A stretch of 64,000 bases of DNA, from assembly GCA_963708455.1 (NCBI GenBank), contig CAVPSQ010000004.1, positions 1,364,001 through 1,428,000 of the forward strand. The letters run 5' to 3'. The position numbers and the translations under genes were made by a program. Positions 14,141 through 22,306 of this stretch are shown piece by piece. Under the pieces are notes generated by a model. That model saw only the letters and a program-made list of their open reading frames with translations, was not told the origin of the DNA and searched no databases. Position 1 is the stretch's first letter, and every line of letters begins with the position of its first letter. Source of the stretch: CAIMUS01 sp963708455. GTDB taxonomy: Bacteria; Pseudomonadota; Gammaproteobacteria; Competibacterales; Competibacteraceae.

Positions 14141-14351
14141 ACAGGCCTTAGGTGATTTCCTCAGAAGATCATACCTATTGGACTTTGGACAAACTTAACT
14201 GACAGGAAAAAATCGTTCAGTCTCATCAAGTAGATATAAGGTCAGGCACAGGACGTGCCCGACAGACCAAGCAATACCTTAGAACACTACCGGCTTGTGC
14301 AAGGCCCCACTTACGATTAACTTATCCTCAATGCTTTCACGAGAGACAGCC

Positions 14352-14615
14352 ATGACCAGCCTGATCCTCCACCACCTCGACGATGATCTTACAACCCGCC
14401 TAAGTCAGCGCGCCGCCCGACACGGCCACTCACTGGAAGAAGAGGCGCAAGACATTCTGCGTCAGGTATTGTTCACCGCGGCTCGCGGCGAAGCCGGGCT
14501 GGGCAGTCGCATTCACCGCCGTTTCGCGGCCGTAGGCGGCGTGGAGTTGCCCACCATTCCGCGTTCGCCCGTCCCGCCTGCGCTGGTCTTTCCAGACGCC
14601 GACGATACCCCATGA
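14352..14615 (+). CDS. FitA-like ribbon-helix-helix antitoxin
   Basis: An 87-residue protein. The N-terminal TSLILHHLDDDLTTRLSQRAARHGHSLEEEAQDILRQ fits the Arc/MetJ-type ribbon-helix-helix fold of FitA antitoxins; the C-terminal tail would bind and neutralise the toxin. The start is the ATG at 14352, which begins the family-type N-terminus. Its stop overlaps the start of the PIN toxin gene (ATGA), the usual layout of VapBC/FitAB modules. The antitoxin normally represses its own operon. Confidence 0.8.
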   Translation: MTSLILHHLDDDLTTRLSQRAARHGHSLEEEAQDILRQVLFTAARGEAGLGSRIHRRFAAVGGVELPTIPRSPVPPALVFPDADDTP

Positions 14616-15049
14616 TCCTGCTCGATACCAACGTACTGTCTGAATTGATGCGCCCGACCCCGAACCCGGTAGTGCTCGCCTGGCTGGATCGGTACGACAA
14701 GAACAATGTATTCATCAGCGCCATTACCGAAGCGGAAATCCTGCGCGGCATTGCCCTGCTTCCGGACGGCAAGCGCCGCACCGGCTTGGCCGAAATCGCC
14801 GAGACCATGTTCACCGAAGACTTCGCCGACTGCTGCTTGCCTTTCGATAGCGCCGCCGCCCGACGGTATGCTGAGTTGACGGCACACTGCCATCGTATCG
14901 GGCGGCCGATCAGCGTCGAGGATGCCCAGATTGCCGCCATTGCGCTGTGCCACGGCTTGGCGCTGGCAACTCGCAACACACGCGACTTCACAGCCATCGC
15001 GGGACTGATGCTGCTCAATCCTTGGCTGATTGACCCGGCGGTCCCCTAG
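14612..15049 (+). CDS. PIN-domain ribonuclease toxin, VapC/FitB family
   Basis: 145 residues starting MILLDTNVLSELMRP, the FitB-type PIN N-terminus. The acidic residues expected for metal binding are visible: D5, the E in ITEAEILRGIA, D in SVEDAQIAAIA and D in TRNTRDF. The protein should be a metal-dependent RNase held inactive by the upstream ribbon-helix-helix partner, with which it is translationally coupled. VapC-type toxins usually cut tRNA or rRNA; the target here is unknown. Confidence 0.87.
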   Translation: MILLDTNVLSELMRPTPNPVVLAWLDRYDKNNVFISAITEAEILRGIALLPDGKRRTGLAEIAETMFTEDFADCCLPFDSAAARRYAELTAHCHRIGRPISVEDAQIAAIALCHGLALATRNTRDFTAIAGLMLLNPWLIDPAVP

Positions 15050-15058
15050 AAAAACAAC

Positions 15059-15080
15059 AAGGCGGGCTTTGGCCTGCCTT
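15059..15080. terminator. Hairpin after the toxin gene
   Basis: AAGGCGGGC pairs with GCCTGCCTT (one G-U pair) around a short loop. An A-rich stretch on the left would be a U tract on the minus strand, so it could terminate leftward transcripts; for the rightward toxin operon the U run is missing. Confidence 0.4.
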
Positions 15081-15149
15081 GCAGTTCTGTAAGGTACGAA
15101 CAGCGTACTCTACATAACTTCTTGTTTGCGTCGCCTCATGATTCCCAGA

Positions 15150-15250
15150 CCGGCCAGCCAGCTCGTAGGGCGGATACCTTAGGCGATCCGCCGCAAGTGA
15201 GTTCACATCCGACGGAACCCGTCCCTGATTCCGCCTTACACGGGTTGACC
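15150..15250. repeat. Dispersed GC-rich intergenic repeat, copy 1
   Basis: The stretch contains TAGGGCGGATACC, AGGCGATCCGCC and, on the other strand, the block AGGGACGGGTTCCG. The same block recurs at about 31376-31410 next to the IS1182 element. Here it interrupts the start of an IS3-type orfA, so it is either a later insertion or part of a rearrangement. Confidence 0.45.
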
Positions 15251-15255
15251 GCAAC

Positions 15256-15379
15256 GCTTCCAACGCGACTTTCGCCTTGAACTCAGCGGTAAAACTCTTT
15301 CTCTGCATGGTTGACCTCATCACTCAACATCTAGCCTGCAGAGTACCACCTTAAATTGCTGTCCAAAAATCGGGGTCCA
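15256..15379 (-). mobile_element. IS3-family remnant (terminal repeat and start of orfA)
   Basis: On the minus strand TGGACCCCGATTTTTGGACA (15360-15379) looks like an IS3 terminal inverted repeat. It is followed by the beginning of an IS3 orfA, MQRKSFTAEFKAKVALEAL. The coding similarity then stops abruptly in a dispersed intergenic repeat. Only about 125 bp of the element remain. Confidence 0.6.
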
Positions 15380-15617
15380 TTATAACCCTATAGCATTCCT
15401 ATATCCGTTGTGGAATTTACTCTCTAAGGCTTTGGAGGGGTAGCGCGTAGCGCCAGGGGTGGTTCGAAAGGGTAATTCCACAAGCCAGATAGGAGCACTT
15501 GTCAGGAAATCTCTTACAGAGAAATCCCGATATTCATCAACAGGTGATAATGTTATTATGAAAAAAATACCCTAGTACGCTGCTCGTCTGCACGGCCAAG
15601 GCGTGAATGGATTATAG

Positions 15618-15838
15618 TCAAACGCATAAGTCATCATAATATGACTCTGTTTCCAAAAATTTAGAAATCCAACGCTTTGCAAACCCAAGTGAGCCTGATA
15701 ACGTTTTCCATTCATTGGCTATTTTTCTCTTCATTTCATCCAGTCTGTCAACAAACTCTCTGGATAAAATCCGTTTTATACTCTTCCAGATATACTCTAT
15801 TGGGTTCAGGTCCGGCGAATAAGGTGGTAAATAAATTA
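15618..15838 (-). pseudogene. IS630 transposase, C-terminal piece
   Basis: It encodes YLPPYSPDLNPIEYIWKSIK, the last part of the DDE domain with its catalytic Glu, and continues to the stop at 15618. It joins directly in frame to the piece ending at 16903 once the IS1595 element and one 8-bp target duplicate are removed. Confidence 0.8.
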
Positions 15839-16902
15839 GGCTCAATATGGATTCCAGTCAGTTCACTGCGTTATGCGACCAGCAGTTCCAAGAGGGGTCT
15901 GAGCAGGCCTTTGCCCCGAATGCGAGTGTTGTGCACGAACTGAAAGAAGCCCAGGTAGAGCGGCAGTTTTTCTTGCGAGATCCCACGATGGGGTCGCAGC
16001 CAAGAGCGCAGCAGCGACCAGAAGCCCTCAGCCGTGTTAACATGGATCTCATGGAAGCCATCCCCATCTTCGTCACGGGCGTATTCGCCCTGGCTGTGAC
16101 ACACCGTATGATGGTCAAAGCCCCAATCCTTCAACGGGTTATAGATCGCGTATTCATCGGTATGAACTCGGGTTCCCGGGGCGATAAACGCCTGGATGAG
16201 GGGACGGAGGGTGGCTTGCTGGACGTTCTCCAGCATCCGGACGACTACCGCGCCGCCGCGCTGAATCATGCCGAGAATGGGCGGCTTTTCCTTCTCCAAG
16301 GTGCCCCGACCCCGTGCCCCCTTCAGCCGCCGCCGCCGCCCCCGACGGCCTTTTTTTTCACCGCCTCCGGAAACCCTTTATGACCGGCCACCACGTAGAC
16401 CTCGTCGCATTCCACGTCCCCCGACAGGACCGGTTCGGGCTGGCGGGCGACGATCCCTTCCCTGAGCTGTTCAGTCATCCGCTGTACATCGTTCGAATTC
16501 AAGCCCAGCTCGTGGGCGATCTGCGCGTTAGACAGATTCAACCCCATGAAATACAGGCACAAAATCCAAACCCCCAGCGGTTGATGATGCCCCGCTAACA
16601 CCGTACCCGTGAGATCATCAAAGTAGCGATGGCAGCTTTCACAGCGATATTTCTGCCGCGCCGGCTGGGTCGTATCCCGCCCCTGCTTCGTGATCTCCGC
16701 TATGCTACAGTGGGGACAGTGGACCCCGTCCGGCCAGCGGAGCTGGCGAATAGTTTCATAGCACCGGACATCATCCAGCAGATTTTGAAGGTTGATCATC
16801 GTCGGGGGGCCTTCGGTCGCAGCGGCTCAGAACCCGTTCAGTGTAGCCGCCGATCGCCATCGGGGCGAGCGGTCCTCAACAGTCTGGAATCCATATTGAG
16901 CC
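15839..16902 (-). mobile_element. IS1595-family insertion sequence
   Basis: The element is 1064 bp. Both ends carry the 19-bp perfect inverted repeat GGCTCAATATGGATTCCAG (15839-15857 and complement at 16884-16902). It is flanked by an exact 8-bp direct duplication, ATAAATTA (15831-15838 and 16903-16910), the length typical of IS1595. It sits inside the IS630 transposase gene. Perfect ends and duplication suggest a recent insertion. Confidence 0.93.
15871..16799 (-). CDS. IS1595-family transposase, two overlapping frames
   Basis: The first frame (from the ATG at 16799) has a CxxC zinc-ribbon (HCPHC, CESC), a helix-turn-helix region and the start of the ISXO2-like DDE domain (GDVECDEVYVVAGHKG). 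It runs into a glycine run and stops near 16323. The second frame begins near 16345 and continues TLEKEKPPILGMI, HTDEYAIYNPL and EGFWSLLRSWLRPH, with the remaining catalytic residues. The frames meet at eight A residues followed by G (complement of 16351-16358). This is an A-AAA-AAG heptamer at which a -1 slip gives the correct product. It could be programmed frameshifting or a homopolymer error. Confidence 0.85.
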
Positions 16903-17648
16903 ATAAATTAAATAGATACCGAGTTCCTGGGCCGCCTCTGTTACCTTAGCCGCCCAGTGACTTCTATAATTATCTAGGATGATTACAATGGCTTTGGCCG
17001 TTGGATTGGCAGTTTTAATTTGGTTGAGAAAATCGACAATTGCGTCTTCCTTTGAATTGGCTAGAAATGCCTGCACACTGACCCCTTGAATCGCGTAAAA
17101 TCCAATCGTGTTACTCTTAAAATGCGTCGTGTTCTTATCGACTACCGGGCTTTTCTCGAAACTCCATACCCGTACCGTGTTGGCCCGATTTTGCGGACTT
17201 GCTTCATCCAGGAAGCCCAGTACGATGTCGTCCTTCCCGATCTCCTGCTCTTGCAAGGTTGTAAACACCTGATGGAGTTTCCCTTTCAGTTGCTCCTCGG
17301 CATCCGAGGGCCGACGATAATCGCGTGGAAACGGCTTGCTGAAATGCATCCCTACCCGCTCACGCAAGATCCGAATGACTTGATCCGGTGAATACTCAAT
17401 CCCGAATTCTCGCTGAATCAATTCCCTTATCTCGGCCGTAGTCCAGGTGGCTGGTTGCTTTAACAGGTAGGTTAAAAATACTAGATCCCACTCATCGAGT
17501 CGCGGCGGACGCCCCGTGCGCTGCCCGGTGTCGCTAATCCCGGCATAGCCAGCATTATTCCAGGTGCGTAGCCACAGATAACCCGTGGACACCGCTATCC
17601 CAAAATCTTGACACGCTGCTTCTACTTGACTTTGGCCATCCTGGATGG
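16903..17648 (-). pseudogene. IS630 transposase, middle piece
   Basis: It encodes the helix-turn-helix end (AVSTGYLWLRTWNNAGYAG), a second DNA-binding region and the DDE core GFLDEASPQNRANTVRVWSFEK and VIILDNYRSHWA. The upstream part of the gene is cut by the adjacent IS4/IS701-like element. The downstream part is cut by IS1595 just after AAQELGIYLIY. Confidence 0.8.
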
Positions 17649-17650
17649 TG

Positions 17651-19000
17651 TTAAGCGGTCGCAGCCAGTTGATCGAGCACTGCTTCCCAGGTGGCTGGCG
17701 GAAATAGGAGACACTCGTTGCTGCCTACCGAAGTGCCGAAATACTGGTGGGCCCATAAGGTCCGCCGCACGAAGGCTAAGACATCGGAAAACGTGGCCTC
17801 GATCTTGGCATACCAGGCGGTGGTGCGTGGCGCCAGTGTCGCCCCGGCAGCCGTCAAGCGGTGCGCCATGAGGCAAACCAGCGAGAACAGCCCGAACAGG
17901 ACGGGGGTAATGCGGGTGATGGCCAGGTCGGACCACTGCCGCTGGGTTTCGAGGCCCAAATGCCGGCGGCTTTCCTCGAACGTTACCTCGACGTTCCAGC
18001 GGAGCACGAAGGCAGTGACGATGCCGTGGGGTTCACAGGCCGGGCAGGTGCAAAAGAACGCCGCGGGGTCCGGGTCACCCTCGGCGTTCACTACCAACAC
18101 CCAGCGAATTGGCAACGGCTTTTGTCCCCGCCGATACCACAGAGTGACATCGCTCAATAGCCGCACCCGCCGCGTCTCCCCACCATACCAGTAGATTTCC
18201 ATCTCTTCACCGGACCGTTGAGCCTCTGCCACCCGGTCCTGCAACGCCGGCAAGCGCATCCCCTTGCGCGGCTTCGGTCCGCGCCGCGGGCGCCGGGGGA
18301 TAGCCGGGAAATCATATAACTGAGCATCCAACCGCAACCGGCTGATCAAGACCACCTCCTGCTGGACACAGGTCCAGGCCAAGCGCAAGCAGGCAAAGCT
18401 GCCATCCCCTAGCAACACCCAGGACCGCCGTAACCAGCGGGAGACCGTCTTGACCATCTGGCAGGTCCAGTCTATCGTGGTCTTATGGCGTTTTTTCGCT
18501 GCCTGGTTGGCCGCTTTCGAGGGCGCCAACACCGTCAAAAACGGCAAGGCCCAGAGCCGCGAACTCCAGGGCAGCCGCACCAACAGCATCAGGCAAACCC
18601 ATTTCAAGCCAAAACACTTCACCACGTGCTTCTGGGTCGAGCGCACCGCATCCCGGTAGCAGCCCTTGGCCTTAATTCGTTTCCCCTGCCGTCGCTCCAC
18701 CGTATCATCCACCACTATCAGCGGCACCCACGGCGGCGGGAGTAACCGGATCAACAGGCCTAACAAGATCTTCGCCGCCTGCAACCCCGACCAGCGCGCC
18801 CGATTCAAGACCCGATGATAGCGCTCAAACCGGGGTTCCTGTCCCAACCCCATCACCCGCAGGGCCGCCGCGACCGTGCGGGGGCCTTGGCAGAGCATGG
18901 CGCCGATTATCAACACCTGGGCGTGACTCCAGACTGTTGAGGAAAACAACCCGGCAAACGGGGCTAAAACCGCTATAATCATTTCAGGCAGAGGGGGCAT
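17651..19000 (-). CDS. DDE transposase, IS4/IS701-like
   Basis: A 449-residue intact transposase. A likely first catalytic Asp lies in IVVDDTVERRQGKR, the second in WVLLGDGSFACLRL, and the Glu in NVEVTFEESRRHLGLETQRQW. The spacing fits IS4-superfamily DDE enzymes; I cannot assign the exact family. The element interrupts the IS630 transposase near its N-terminal coding region. I could not recognise its terminal repeats or target duplication, so only the gene is delimited. Confidence 0.75.
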   Translation of the reverse strand: MPPLPEMIIAVLAPFAGLFSSTVWSHAQVLIIGAMLCQGPRTVAAALRVMGLGQEPRFERYHRVLNRARWSGLQAAKILLGLLIRLLPPPWVPLIVVDDTVERRQGKRIKAKGCYRDAVRSTQKHVVKCFGLKWVCLMLLVRLPWSSRLWALPFLTVLAPSKAANQAAKKRHKTTIDWTCQMVKTVSRWLRRSWVLLGDGSFACLRLAWTCVQQEVVLISRLRLDAQLYDFPAIPRRPRRGPKPRKGMRLPALQDRVAEAQRSGEEMEIYWYGGETRRVRLLSDVTLWYRRGQKPLPIRWVLVVNAEGDPDPAAFFCTCPACEPHGIVTAFVLRWNVEVTFEESRRHLGLETQRQWSDLAITRITPVLFGLFSLVCLMAHRLTAAGATLAPRTTAWYAKIEATFSDVLAFVRRTLWAHQYFGTSVGSNECLLFPPATWEAVLDQLAATA

Positions 19001-19119
19001 GGGACGCTCCGGTTGGTTTGGTCACCCCGTTAGCTTACCCCATCGTCGCCTCTGCTTCTTGCTTCAAGAACCGCTCAAATGGCCAAAGTCCAGTTCTAAA
19101 TCTCGACCTAATGGCGAGA

Positions 19120-19225
19120 AACATTTCAAGAAAGCCAATTTAAATTTAATTGGCATGTTTTTCTCTTCAGATAAATGCTCAAGCAACTCAGTTTGTCTTT
19201 CGACAAATAATCTTTCACCCTTCAT
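19120..19225 (-). pseudogene. IS630 transposase, N-terminal piece
   Basis: ATG at 19225 follows a perfect AAGGAGA ribosome site and starts MKGERLFVERQTELLEHLSE, then KFKLAFLKCF. The AT-rich coding stretch runs into the IS4/IS701-like element. The next expected residues (NTIQDGQSQVEAACQDFGI) appear on the other side of that element near 17640. Assignment to IS630 is inferred from position, direction and the terminal repeats. Confidence 0.55.
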
Positions 19226-19346
19226 GAATATCTCTCCTTATTCTAACAAGAGATAGTGAGTTTTACGCTAATAAATTATATCATATTAAGTAGATAACTA
19301 TAATCCTGAACACTTTTTTAATCTTACCGTATGAGAGGTAACTGCC

Positions 19347-19577
19347 ATGAGTGATCCCAAGATTGACAAAGCCAAAGGTCAGGTCAAGGAAGCCGTCGGT
19401 AAAGTGACCGGTGACAAGCAACTGGAAACCGAGGGCAAAGTCGAACAGGCCAGCGCCACGGTGCGGGAAAAGGCCGCTGAAACCACAGCCGGCGCAGCGG
19501 AAGCCGTAGGTAACGTGATCGAGAGCGTCGCCAACGTCGCAGAGAACATTAAAGACAAGGTCGCAGGAAAAGCCTGA
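19347..19577 (+). CDS. CsbD-family stress protein
   Basis: 76 residues: MSDPKIDKAKGQVKEAVGKVTGDKQLETEGK is the CsbD domain, followed by an Ala-rich amphipathic helix. CsbD-like proteins are small, highly charged and usually induced by general stress; their mechanism is unknown. A GAGAGG ribosome site precedes the ATG. It stands alone, just outside the IS630 right end. Confidence 0.85.
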   Translation: MSDPKIDKAKGQVKEAVGKVTGDKQLETEGKVEQASATVREKAAETTAGAAEAVGNVIESVANVAENIKDKVAGKA

Positions 19578-19700
19578 AACCACATCTGGGCCGGATAGAA
19601 TTCCCGCTGATGCGTCACGGGCGCCTACCGGCCATCCTCCAACTCTCTCCCTGCCCCCTCGGTATCACCAGCTGATCTCTGACCACCTGGAGTTGCGTTA

Positions 19701-20862
19701 GTGAAGACCCCTAACAAACCAGTCGGTCTGCCGATACTGGCAGTCATCCTTACCCTGACGCTCGGCGGCTGCGCCCTGCCGGTTGCGGACCACCCTGCTG
19801 AGGTGATTGATCCGCTTACCTATCAGACCAGCCACGCCACGCCCCATCACGCCAGCCCGCCAGCACAGCGAGCCGCTGCCCAGCCCGCAGCTTCGACTCC
19901 TTCCCGTGCCGCTGCCCATGCACCTCCAGGCGAACCGGCGACGCTCAGTCCCGGCCAATTCACCTGGCATCCCGAACGCTCTCCTCAAGGGCCGGTCATG
20001 GTGGTGGTCAGTTTGTCCGATCAGCGGGCGCGGATCTATCGCAATGGCGTCCTGATCGGACGCACCACGGTCAGCACCGGCAAGCCGGGCCATGAGACAC
20101 CCATCGGGGTGTTCACCATCCTGCAAAAGCAGGTCGAACACGGCTCCACGCTCTACAACAATGCCCCCATGCCCTACATGGAACGGCTGACCTGGGATGG
20201 CATCGCCCTGCATGCCGGCAACCTGCCGGGCTATCCGGCCTCGCATGGCTGTGTCCGCCTGCCCTACGAGTTTTCCAAACGACTGTACGGCCTCACCACT
20301 AACGCGACGACGGTGGTCATCAGCAAGGCGCATCTGCCACCACTCACGCTGTCGCAGCCCGATGAACTGTTGGCAGTCAACGCCGCCGCTCGGCCATTAC
20401 CGACGACGGCGCCGGCGGGCGACTATTTCTGGCAACCGCAACAGTCGACGACCGGGCCGCTCACCCTGTTATTGAGCAGCGCCGATCGGACTATCTACGT
20501 CTATCGCAACGGCGTGCTGATCGGGCAGGCTCCGCTGCAGATCGAGGGTCCCGACACGCGCCTGGCAAACAGCGTTTACAAGATGCTCAGCGGTTACGCG
20601 GATGTGCAGAGCCCCTTTGCGCCCAACCGGCCGGCCCGACGCTGGATGGCAATGGATATGTCCGGCCACCACGGCCAACCGACCGTACCGCCTAACCTGG
20701 CTGGACGGATCCGGTTGCCACCAGCCTTCGCCCAGGCAGTCTACGAGTCTGTTCACCCCCGGCACCGTACTGATGACCAGCGATCAGCCCGCCAGCCGTA
20801 ACACCAGTACCGCCCGGAATTTTGTCGTCATGACCGGTCCGCATTCGGCAACGGCCGAGTAA
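19701..20862 (+). CDS. L,D-transpeptidase lipoprotein (YkuD domain), C-terminus frameshifted
   Basis: GTG start at 19701 and a lipoprotein signal ending in LTLGGC. After a Pro/Ala-rich linker comes a YkuD domain: VSLSDQRARIYRNGVLIGRTTVSTG, TPIGVFTI and the catalytic HGCVRLP with the nucleophilic Cys near residue 190. Such enzymes cross-link peptidoglycan or attach proteins to it. A second, shorter YkuD-like repeat follows without the catalytic motif (LSSADRTIYVYRNGVLIGQAP). Near 20748 one extra T shifts the frame; removing it gives VYELFTPGTVLMTSDQPAS and an end at 20862. Without the correction the protein ends at 20801. Confidence 0.82.
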
Positions 20863-20956
20863 TCGCCGTCACCTGACTGACGGTAGCACCGGACCGCCAA
20901 TCCTGCCATCGAGTAGTGTTCACAGACTTCTATCGTCAACAAATTGAGGATTGTCT

Positions 20957-21334
20957 ATGAAAGTGTTGTTACCAGTGATCATCATCGCCACCAGTCTGGT
21001 TGGCTGTGTCGTCGTTGCTCCAGGCGATTCAAGCCAAGGCAACCATCAACAACCATCGGGGTCTCACCAGAGCAGTGACCTTAACGACCCCGGCTCCTGG
21101 GCTTACAAAGGCTGCAAACAGGCACTCCTCAACGATATCCGCCAAAAACATCCGCAGGTACAGGACATCCAGATCGAGGGCCAGGTCACGGAAACCAAGG
21201 AAACCAACCAAAAGAGCGAGCTCACCGGCCAGGCGAAATATAGGAAGAACGGTGACATGCGTCATATCACCTTTGCCTGTAGCGTCGATCGGAGTGGTAA
21301 CCAGATTCAGCACGTCAATTACGATAAGGATTGA
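20957..21334 (+). CDS. Small lipoprotein of unknown function
   Basis: The ATG at 20957 is six bases after GAGGA. MKVLLPVIIIATSLVGC is a lipoprotein signal with the lipidated Cys at position 17. The mature part (about 108 residues) has a Gln/Ser-rich linker and a compact domain with two further cysteines (KGCKQA, TFACSV). I do not recognise the family. It sits in a run of five consecutive rightward envelope-protein genes. Confidence 0.65.
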   Translation: MKVLLPVIIIATSLVGCVVVAPGDSSQGNHQQPSGSHQSSDLNDPGSWAYKGCKQALLNDIRQKHPQVQDIQIEGQVTETKETNQKSELTGQAKYRKNGDMRHITFACSVDRSGNQIQHVNYDKD

Positions 21335-21394
21335 GCAGCCGTTAGCTGAGTAAAAATCGTTACCCTTCGACCGTTTTGTTTCTCCACCCTTAAC

Positions 21395-21904
21395 TTGAGC
21401 AAATACCCCTTGCGATACTCCTTTTTTAACGTGCTCACCATCGCCATTGTACTCACTGGCTGCGCCGGCAGCCCGACCACCAGCTCCACCCTAAGCCACA
21501 CTCTCCCGCAAAGCAGCGGGCTGCCGCCGGTCGACACCGCCGCCGCCCAGCGCCTCCTGTCGCCGGACGAAACCCTGCAGACCCTGGACTTCCCGGCGAG
21601 CGGAACCAAGACGTTCAGCGGCCGTATCGAAGGCTACAAGACCGTCGCCTACGCCCTGCCGGTGCGCCAGGGCCAGCGCCTGGAGGTGACCATGGAAAGC
21701 CCCAGCAGCTCCGCTTACTTCAACATCCAGGACGCCAGGGACACCAGCGGCGCGGCGCTTTTTGCCGGGGAGACGGCTGCGACCAACACGGCGTTGATTC
21801 GCGTCAACGAAAACGCCACTTACGTCATTCGGCCCTTCCTGGTCCGCGCCGTGGCGCGCCGTGGTCAAAGCGCCAACTACACCTTCAAGATCGAACGCCA
21901 ATAG
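21395..21904 (+). CDS. Lipoprotein of unknown function
   Basis: TTG start at 21395 and a lipobox VLTGC. The mature protein (about 145 residues) has SGTKTFSGRIEGYKTVAYALPVRQGQRLEVTM and AYFNIQD, which resembles the beta-rich inhibitor-like or pre-peptidase C-terminal folds of periplasmic proteins. I cannot name a function. It precedes the LprI-like gene by 10 bp, so the two are likely cotranscribed. Confidence 0.65.
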   Translation: MSKYPLRYSFFNVLTIAIVLTGCAGSPTTSSTLSHTLPQSSGLPPVDTAAAQRLLSPDETLQTLDFPASGTKTFSGRIEGYKTVAYALPVRQGQRLEVTMESPSSSAYFNIQDARDTSGAALFAGETAATNTALIRVNENATYVIRPFLVRAVARRGQSANYTFKIERQ

Positions 21905-21914
21905 GAGCACTGCC

Positions 21915-22244
21915 ATGCGCAAGATTGTTTTAGCCGTTGTTGGGACCGGCGCCCTGCTGAGCGTGTCGGCACAGGCGGCCCAGCCGAGCTTCGATTGCAA
22001 CAAAGCCTCGCACGAGGCCGAGCAACTGATTTGCAAAGACGCCGAGCTTGCCGCCCTTGACCGTAGTCTTGCGCAACTCTACAGTACCCTCTTGAAACAC
22101 ACACCGGCCAGCGAGCAGAAGATGCTGAAGGCCGAGCAGAGCGGCTGGGTGAAGGGCCGCAATGACTGCTGGAAGGCCAGCGACCAGCGTGGTTGCATCA
22201 AGAGCGAATATGAAGCGAGGATTCGCGAGCTTAAGGACCGATGA
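21915..22244 (+). CDS. LprI/DUF1311-family periplasmic protein
   Basis: 109 residues. A cleavable signal peptide ends at AQAA. The mature domain has FDCNKASHEAEQLICKDAELAALDRSLAQLY, then GWVKGRNDCW and GCIKSEYEARI, the four-cysteine pattern of the LprI N-terminal domain. Some members inhibit lysozyme. The start is the ATG at 21915 after an AGGAG site. Confidence 0.82.
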   Translation: MRKIVLAVVGTGALLSVSAQAAQPSFDCNKASHEAEQLICKDAELAALDRSLAQLYSTLLKHTPASEQKMLKAEQSGWVKGRNDCWKASDQRGCIKSEYEARIRELKDR

Positions 22245-22306
22245 GCCGCTAACGGTCCAGCCGGCGCGCAAGGAGCAGGAGATTTCCTGCAGGGTCTTGC
22301 GGCATA

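Larger units (their letters stand above)
15609..19306. mobile_element. IS630-family element interrupted by two other insertion sequences
   Basis: GGATTATAGT at 15609-15618 and its complement ACTATAATCC at 19297-19306 are candidate terminal inverted repeats. Between them the IS630 transposase is in three pieces: a start with an AAGGAGA ribosome site and ATG at 19225 running to about 19120, a middle at about 17648-16903, and an end at 15838-15618. An IS4/IS701-like element separates the first two and an IS1595 element the last two. Removing both inserts leaves about 1.15 kb, normal for IS630. Confidence 0.65.
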
